This document shows, piece after piece, positions 51,301 to 60,300 of a DNA stretch of 64,000 nucleotides; within the stretch, counting starts at the first letter, position 1, and each line of letters opens with the position of its first letter. The position numbers were made by a program, and so were the translations under genes. This stretch comes from Verrucomicrobiota bacterium (GTDB lineage Bacteria > Verrucomicrobiota > Kiritimatiellia > CAIVKH01). Where the stretch lies: positions 1 to 64,000 of the forward strand of contig JACKPT010000015.1 in the NCBI GenBank assembly GCA_024233345.1. Direction: 5' to 3'. The notes beneath the pieces are model-generated. The model made no database searches. It was not told where the DNA came from and was given only the letters and a program-made list of their open reading frames with translations.

Positions 51301-54300
51301 ATGTTCTCAATGATTGCGCGAACCCGCTCTGTCCTGTCTTTTTCCCTGGTGCTGGTCGCCAGTCTGGCCTTGGCCATCCCCAGCTCCGAATCGCAATTCG
51401 AGGAACCTGGCAAAATTGTCATCCATGAAAATCAGGGTCAGTTTGATGTACGGATTGAACAGGCGCGGCTCGGGGATGTGGCGAACGTGCTGGAACAGCA
51501 GTTGGGATTGCGGTTGTCGATTCCCGAAGAGTTGGCAGACCAAAAGGTTACTCTCCGCGGCCATGGCCTTTCGACCGAGGATATTCTCGCCAATCTCGGC
51601 GACAGTATGGCGATGGTGTTCGAGCAGGAGGGCGAGGGTCTGCGTCTGGTCTCGGCCCAACTGACCAGCCAGCAGGATGAGGTTGCCGGGGACGCCTATG
51701 AGGATGATCCCACCGCCGAAGTGATGCGACTCCAGGGACACCGGCTGACCAATGTACGCAAGGACCGGCCCATCGGTGCAGCGGCCCGGAACCCCCGGGC
51801 GCTCGCGCTGAAGAATGCCCTGATTGACACCGAACGGGCGGCCCGGAGCGGGATCTCGGTGCAGGTTCCGGAGGCACTGACGGCAAGCGAGGATTCCGAA
51901 TGGAAGATTGTCCAGTTTGACCAGCCGGTGAGCCAGGCGGACCTGGATGCTCTGGCGGCGGCGGGATTTGTTCGCGGACATTATGTCCCCAACAATGCCT
52001 TTGCGGTCCGGGTCGCTCCGGGACAGGAGGATGATTTGGCCGCCCTGCCGAATGTGTATCACATTGAGCCCTATCACCCTTACTACAAGCTCAGTGAGCC
52101 GGTATTGGCCCACTTGCTGGGCGATGCGAATCCGGAGCAGGAAGCCCTTGTCGATGAGGGCAGATTTAATGTGGTCACCTTTCATGGGGAAACCGATCTC
52201 AAATCGTTGGGGCGCGGGGTGACCGTGGTTAAGGAAACCGTACTCGATGACCGGAAGGTGGTGGAGATCACCGCGCCGAAGGAGCAGTTGCTCGCGCTGG
52301 CCCGGAACGACGCGGTGCAGTGGCTGGAAACCACTGCGGTTCTAAAGCCGATGAATGACACCGGAAAGAAAAAGATTCGCGGTGTCGCGTTACAGGAGCG
52401 GTTGCCACAGTTTACCGGCAAGGGAGTGGTGATCGGGGTCACCGACAGCGGGATCGATGTCAACCATCAGGGCTTTGCCCTCCAGCCCGGCCTGCCGACC
52501 GGGTTGGGTCAAAACACCCGGGTCAGCTACTACATCAATGAAGCCAGTGTCACCACTGACGGGGTGATCGGGGACAACAACGGCCATGGAACTCATGTCG
52601 CGGGAAGTATTCTGGGCAATGGTGCCTTATCCAGTACCGCCAATAGCGTCCCCGGATCGGATGGACCTCCCTATGCGGAAGGGCAATTTGCCGGTATGGC
52701 ACCTGACGCCCGGGCGGTGATCATCGAGGACTTCAATGCCTTCTCCTATTCGGAACAGGTTGCCATTGCCTACACCAACAAGGCCCGGCTTTCCAACAAC
52801 AGTTGGGGGGCCAGTGTCTATGAATATACCTCGGACTCGCTGTCGTGGGATTTGCTGGTTCGGGACGCTCTGCCGGATGTCTCGGGCCGCCAGGAATTCA
52901 TTGCCTTTTTTGCCGCGGGCAATGACGGGCAGGGTGGCGATGATGGCCTCAATGGCAGCCCGGAAACCGTGGGCACCCCCGGCAATGCAAAAAATGTGAT
53001 CACGGTGGGGGCGATGGAGCAACGCCGGTACGCGAACAACCTCAGTGGCATTTATGATTTGACCGACACCGATTGGCAAATTGCCTCCTTCAGCTCGCGG
53101 GGTCCGGTCGAACTGTATAACGAAGCGGGAAGCGACACCCGGATCAAGCCGGATATCGTCGCCCCCGGCGTTTATGTCCTGTCGACCCAGTCCAAGGACA
53201 CCAACCCCGACCAGTTGATCAATCCGATCAGTCTTTCCGATGATTACAAGTCCGGTAATGTCGATACCGGCACCAACTATGCCTTTTACAGCGGCACTTC
53301 GATGGCCACCCCGCTGACCACGGGAGCCGGGGCCTTGTTCTATGAGTACTACACCAACAAGTTTGGCACAGTACCCAGCCCGGCCATGATGAAGGCGGCA
53401 TTGATTGCGGGGGCCCGCATGGTCAACACCCTGGTTTATCAATATCCCCAGGCCACCCCGTTTGTGGAAGTGGTGGATCAGGGATGGGGCCGGGTGGATG
53501 TCCTGCGGTCCGCCCAAGGGTCATTGATTCAGCCTTCCGACGATCTCATCATGATCGACCAATCTTCACCGATTCAGACCGAGCAGTTTTTCTCCCAGCA
53601 GATCACGGTGAACCCGGGGGATGGCGGTCTCAAGGTCGTACTGACCTGGACCGATCCGCCGGGCAACCCTGCGAATAGCATCCAATTGGTCAATGACCTA
53701 GATCTGCTCGTGCTCGCCCCGGGCGGCGGCGGGTATATCGGAAACCGTTTTGATCTTGATGGCGTTTCCTCCCGCTTGTTCCCGGTGGCTGACCCGGTTC
53801 TGGGGGATGAACACAACAATGTCGAAGTGGTTCTCATTCCGGATCCGATTCCCGGGACCTACACCATCCGCGCCTATGGATACAGTGTGCCGGAAGGGCC
53901 GCAGGATTTTGCCATGGTGATCATGAAGGGGGTCGGAACCGAGCGGCGCTCCGAAGGCGATTCCCCAGCGATTACTGTGGATGAAACCGGACAACCCTAT
54001 GTGGCCTATTCCGGATTTGATGTGGGGGGCAACCGCAATATTTTCGTCAAGCAGTGGCGGGGGGATATGGGTGACCTCTCCGATTTTGGCGAGTGGAAGC
54101 GGTTGGATGACAATTGGTTTGGCCTCAAAAGCTCGGCCAGTGGCACCGGGGTGAGCCTGACTTTGGAGGACTCCCGCAAGCCGACCATCGCCGTGCGGGA
54201 TGGCAAGATTTATGTGGCCTGGCTGCAGGCGGGGTCGCACACCAATATTTACATGCGGATGTATGACGGTTCCAACTGGCAAGAGCTGGGCGGTTCGGCC

Positions 54301-57300
54301 AGCGGCGACGGGGTCAGCCAGCAGACCACCTATGCCCCGACCGATCCCAAGATTGCCGTCGGTGCGGATGGGCTGCCGGTCATAGCCTGGCGTCAACAAT
54401 CCCTGACCAATATCAAGATTGTCGCGAAGAAGTGGAATGGGTCCTCCTGGGTGGGGCTGGGCGGTTCGGACGTTGGTATAGGCGACAGCAACCAGTCGGT
54501 GGCGCCAACCTTGACCATCAACAGCTTTGGCAACCCGGTGGTGGCCTGGAGTGAATTGCTGACCCAGTTGATCCATGTCTGGCAGTGGAATGGGGCGGCC
54601 TGGGTCAATCTCGGCCAGCAGGGAAATCTACCCTTCACGGAAATGCCACATATTGATGCCGGTCCCAATGGCGACCTGTACCTGACCTGGATCCAGACCA
54701 CTGCGGTCCAGAACCCCAACCAGATTTTTGCCTCTCGTCGTACCGGAGGATCCTGGCAGGCGATGGGCAACTCCCTGACGTACCCGGGAATCAGTGCCTC
54801 GACCAGCACGGTGACCCGGCCTTTCAATCCGAACATTTCCTATAGCGCCCAGCCCTTTCCCCGGGTGTTTGTCTCGTACCTCTCGGGTACCGGAACCAAC
54901 GCCATGGTGAATGTGAAGCAGTACGATTTTGCGACCTGGAGCGGGGTCGCAGGCGCGGGAACCAAGCCAGGTGTCGATGAATTCAATGGCGGCGCCACCA
55001 ATCTGGTCATGGATTCCACAGCGTTGGGAGTGCCGGTGGTCGCTTTCGATACGGATGGCGGCATCGGTATCCAGGAAACGGTCACCTATGGTCTGGTCGC
55101 GGATATCATTGCGCCCACTTTTGAGGGTCTGACCAAAGCGGTGGGCGGAACGAATAACGAAGTGGTCCTGACCTGGCGGGCGGCTGGAGATAATCTGTCG
55201 ACCGGTATTACCTACCGGATCTATATGGGAACCAACAAGTATGCCTGCTACGATGTGCCGATGTGCAATCCGGCGGATGTCTTCGCCAATCAGATCGCCA
55301 CGGTGGCCAATCTCACCAACTTTACCGTCAATGGACTGGCCAACTACGAGAACCGTTGTTTCGGGGTGCGTTCGGTGGACGCTTCCGGCAATGCCGATAC
55401 CAATACAGTGATCCTGTATGCCGGACCGGAGGCGAGCGGGGTGGACTGCTTCGATCTGGATACCGACAATGACGGTCTGCCGGACTGGTGGGAGAACTCC
55501 TTCGGGCAGGGCAATCCTGCGGCCGATCCGGATGGGGATGGCCTTACCAACAGCAATGAATTCCAGTATGCGACCGATCCGCTGCGCAGTGACAGTGACA
55601 GTGATGGCATCAGCGATGCGGATGAAATCAACCTCATCGGCACCCTGCCGTCGGTGGCCGATTCCGATGGCGATGGTCTCGACGATAATCATGAGTTCAC
55701 CCTCGGCAGTGATCCGGTCGATGCCGATAGTAATGACAACGGGGTCAGCGACGGCGACCTGGTGCGGATGGGGTATCCGGATCCCACCCTGGCTATCGAG
55801 GTATACAGCCGGTTGTATGTCGAGACATTCGAGGCCAATTCCCCGAGCCGGACCAACTGGAGCAAGGTGGTGCCCAACCAGCAATATCCGCTGAACTTCT
55901 GGCATTTGTCGGATGCCGAACCGTCGCCGAATACCACGGGCATCCAGCGGTTCAATGATCACTCCACCAATACGTCGTACCGGATGGCGGTGGACATCAC
56001 CCGCACCAATCCTGCCGCATCCTATCAGGTCGGCACCAACCTGTGGATCGCCGGGTTGGCCAGCCCGATGATCGATGCCAGCACCAACGACAATCTCTAC
56101 GTCTGGTGGAAGGAATATTACGATCTCGAACCGAACAAGGACTTTGGGGAAGTCCAGGCCCGGGCTTCGGGGGATACGAATTGGATCGTGGTCAGTGTCC
56201 CGGTGACCGGTAACAGCGGCGCCTGGGTCAACAACCGTGCTGACTTGTCGATGTTTGCCGGCCAGTCCAATGTCCAGATCCGCTTTGTGTTCACCGCCAA
56301 CGGCGTGAATAACCAGCATCACGGCTGGTATGTCGATGATGTCCAATTCATCTCCGGAGCGAATAATCTCGTCGGTTGGGTCCGGGACATCTGGGGGCGT
56401 CCGGTGCTGGGGGCCAAGGTGGAGATCATCGGGATTGGCATTGTGACCAATGTAGCGGGTGGTCATGGCGTCGCTGCGGCCGGCAAGATTTTTGGCGAAG
56501 CCTTTACCGCCGCCGACGGCAGCTATCAGGTTCAGGGATTGCCGCGTGGGCAATTCTATGCGAAAGCCAGTCACGCAACCTACCAGGCAGAATTCTGGAA
56601 TGGGGAACTGTTCAACCCGACCTACGATTTTGGCAATGAAGCCAATCCCGGGGTGTTCCGGATTGATGATGTGGGTCCGGGGGGGATTGTCGACCTCACC
56701 GCCGGAGTGGGCCCGGAGGTGGACTTTGAGCTGGAGTTTGGAACCAGCCCCAGTTTCATCACCGCAGTGGCCACGCCAGCGCTGCCGGTATATCTCAACT
56801 TCAACCGGTCCCTGCAGTCCTGGAACGGAAGTACCAGTTCCCCGGCTCTGGTGGCTTTGCAGACCATCCCCGGGCCCCCGGTGGATAACCAGGCGGATTG
56901 GGATACGAACCCGGTCGCCCCGAATTTCTATTCCAGCGCGTCTGCGGGTGAAACCTTCATGGGCCTTGGGGGAACTCTCTGGAATACCCCGCCAGTCCGG
57001 ACGGATATCCGACAGGGAGAACTTGTCCATGCCTACATGGGAACCAATGGCGGACGCGGCGTTGTCTTTGTCGCGTCCCTGGATGGCATCTCCCGATCGA
57101 TCTATATCAACGGTTCCGATACCGGTGCCGACACCCCGGCCCAGATTGCGGTGCAGGCTGGCGAGCATCTCATTCAGATTGCCGGTCCCGGTGAGGCGGA
57201 CAATATCGTCAAGATTGTGCAGGTCCCGCTGGGCGTTCGTACCAACATTGCCTTCACGGCCGCAGATCTTTATGGCGATGCGGGCAGCCTCAGTTTGCAG

Positions 57301-60300
57301 ACCATTGATGTCGATGGCAATGACCTGCAGGGGGCGTCAATTTATCTGAATGGTCGCTTGATCAGTACCAACAGTGTGAGCGGATTGAGCCGCTCCACCA
57401 GCCCGGCAACCCTGGGGGGCCTGGTGGCCGGGACCTACGCGGTTTCGTTTGCGCTCGATGGATACAAAACCAGCGCCACCCGTCTGTTCCAGGTGGTGCC
57501 GGGTGAAAGTACCCTTGTCAAATTGACCCTGTATGAAGATGACCTGGATCGCGACCGGGTCGGGGATGCCACGGAAATCTCCGCGTTTACCAATCGATTT
57601 GCCCAGAGCGGAATCGGGGATGCGGATGCCGATGGATTTTCCAATGCCGGGGAGTTTGCGATGCGCGGGCAGTATGGTATCGAGTTGGATCCGAACAATC
57701 CCGATACCGATGGGGATGGAATGCTGGATGGCGATGAAGTCGGTTATGATGGTTTCCTGGTCAACCCGGGCGGCCACATTTATTACGCTGCCACCCACCT
57801 GGCCACCAATGCAATTGAGGGATATGATACCCTGCGCCTGCGGTTTGTCGGCCGCTATCTCGAGGGAATTTGGAACTTCGGGGATCTGCTTCCCACCGTC
57901 GTGTCAGTTGATGGCGATCGCGCCGAGACCACCAATGTTGTCCATACAACCCCGGTTCCACCCACGGTGGAGTCCGCCCAGACGGTGGTCGGCAGCCTGC
58001 CCTCCAATGTCATCGCTAAAGCCGTAAGTCTGGGGAATCCGGCCGGGGTCCGGGTGTTTGGTGACACCGATCCCTCGCTGGTCGATACCGACGGGGACAG
58101 TCTGTGGGACGGGTTTGAGTTCGCCTATCTGGCCATGACAAATGTGTTCAATGACGTGATCCGGATTCTCGATCCCATTCACTTTGGGGAGGGCGATTGG
58201 GATCCCGATGCCGATGAGCTGATCAACGCCCTGGAGTTTCTCGGAAAAGACGGGGTGGCCAATACGAACGACTGGACCAATCCGCGGGATAACGATTCCG
58301 ATGATGATCTGATGCCGGACGGGTGGGAGTACCACTACGGGCTCGATGCGCTGGATGACTCAGACGCACTCAGCGATGAGGATGCCGATGGATTGCTGAA
58401 TGTACAGGAATACCAGAATGGCACCGATCCGTTGCTGGCCGATACCGACGCCGATGGCCTGTTGGATGGATTGGAAATTCTCTATGGCGCCGATCCGCTG
58501 AACGCCGATACCGATGGCGATCGGTTGATCGATGGATGGGAAGTACAACTGGGCACCGATCCGGCTGTTGCGGATACCGATGAAGACGGCATGCCGGATG
58601 GATTCGAAGTGCTGGATGCTTTTGGCGCCCTGCTGGCCCCCGATCAGCGGCTGAATCCCCTTGATCCTTCGGACGCCGATGATGACTATGACGGGGATGG
58701 CCTCAGCAATCTCGAGGAATACCTGGTCCGCGATGGCGGAGCCGGCAACCAACCGGACGGTGTGGTTTGGGAATACAGTACCAATCCCTTCAACCCGGAT
58801 ACCGACGGCGACAGCATGCCCGATGGCTGGGAGACCTATTATGGTCTCCATCCCATGGACCCGACCGTTGATAAGGATGGAAATACAGTGCTTCAAAACA
58901 GGGCATTGGGGACATCCGGTGATCTGGACGGCGATGGTGTCTGGAATCTCCGGGAGTTTAATATTCGCTTCTACTTGAATCCAGATGCGGATGACTATGC
59001 CATTCTGGACTACAGCACCGACCCACGGGATCCGGATACCGATGATGATGGATTGGGTGACGGCGAAGAGGACCGCATCTTCCGTTCACATCCTCACCGG
59101 CAGGATACCGATAAGGATCATTTAATCGATGGCGCTGACCTGACCAATCGCTGGAGCGAAACCGAATCGACCCTGCGCCTCAGTGAGTTTGAGCTCATCG
59201 CCTGCGGTACCTGCACCTGGTGGGATGCCTATGCGATGGCCCAGGTGCCGCATCCCGAGTACACCAATATTTTCGGGCGTCTGGCCACCTTCGCTTCCAC
59301 GGAAAATGGGGAGGCGGAGTACGGCTATGTGGTTTCGAATCTGTTGGGTGGCGGGGAAACTGCGATCGCCCTTGGGGCCACCAACCTGACCGACTCCGCG
59401 TTGAACTGGAACTGGGTCGGGGATGAGTATGAATCCCTGGATGATGAATTGCTGTTCCTGGCTCTGACGTCGGTTGCCGATGAAACCAATGCCCTGGTCA
59501 TGGATGGGACCGGTGTCCTCGGAAGCCAGTTGGCCACCAACACAATCAGCCACTATCTGGTGGAGTGGGAGTTTGTCCCTCAAATCACCAATCACTATGA
59601 TCAGGCACTGAATGACCTGTGGCAGTTGACCTGGTGCGATTTGTGCGATTTGCCCTCCTGGCGCAAGGTGGAACCGTCCACCAATAGCCCGTTGCCCTCA
59701 CCTCGCTGGGGTGCCGCCGCAACCTATATTCCGGTATTCGAAACCAAGAACCCCCGGAATGACAACAATGGCAATGTCCTTCTCGACAACCGCCAGTTGG
59801 TGGTATTCGGAGGTCGGGACGGGGTGACTCGCAACCGGGATGTCTGGGAGTTTGTGGTGCGTTCCAACATGTGGATCAAGAGCAACGCTTCCTTGCGGCG
59901 GTCCAATGTTGCAACCTTCTATGACGGTTTGTCAGAGTTCAGTGCGGTCAGTGTCTTTGGGTACAAGAATACCAAGAGCGGCGCTTGCCCCTGTGACAAC
60001 TACGATTGCGATGGTTCCGATTTTGCCCTGCCCAAGAATCGGCCGTGGGGGGGCGAGGATGATTCCAGCCCCAGCTTCGATTGGACATACCTGTTTGGCG
60101 GGTGGGATGATGCGCACGGGTATTTTGAAAATCACCGGTTCTACAAATCAACCGACGATCCACGCGAGCTGCGGGAGACCCGTGATGCGGTGGAAGGCAA
60201 CGGGGTGACCGAGTATACCCGGGATGGACAATTACGGGCCGAGGCGGTCAACGACGATCTCGAATTCATTATGGGCTCGGCGGGACAAACCTTCCAGTTT

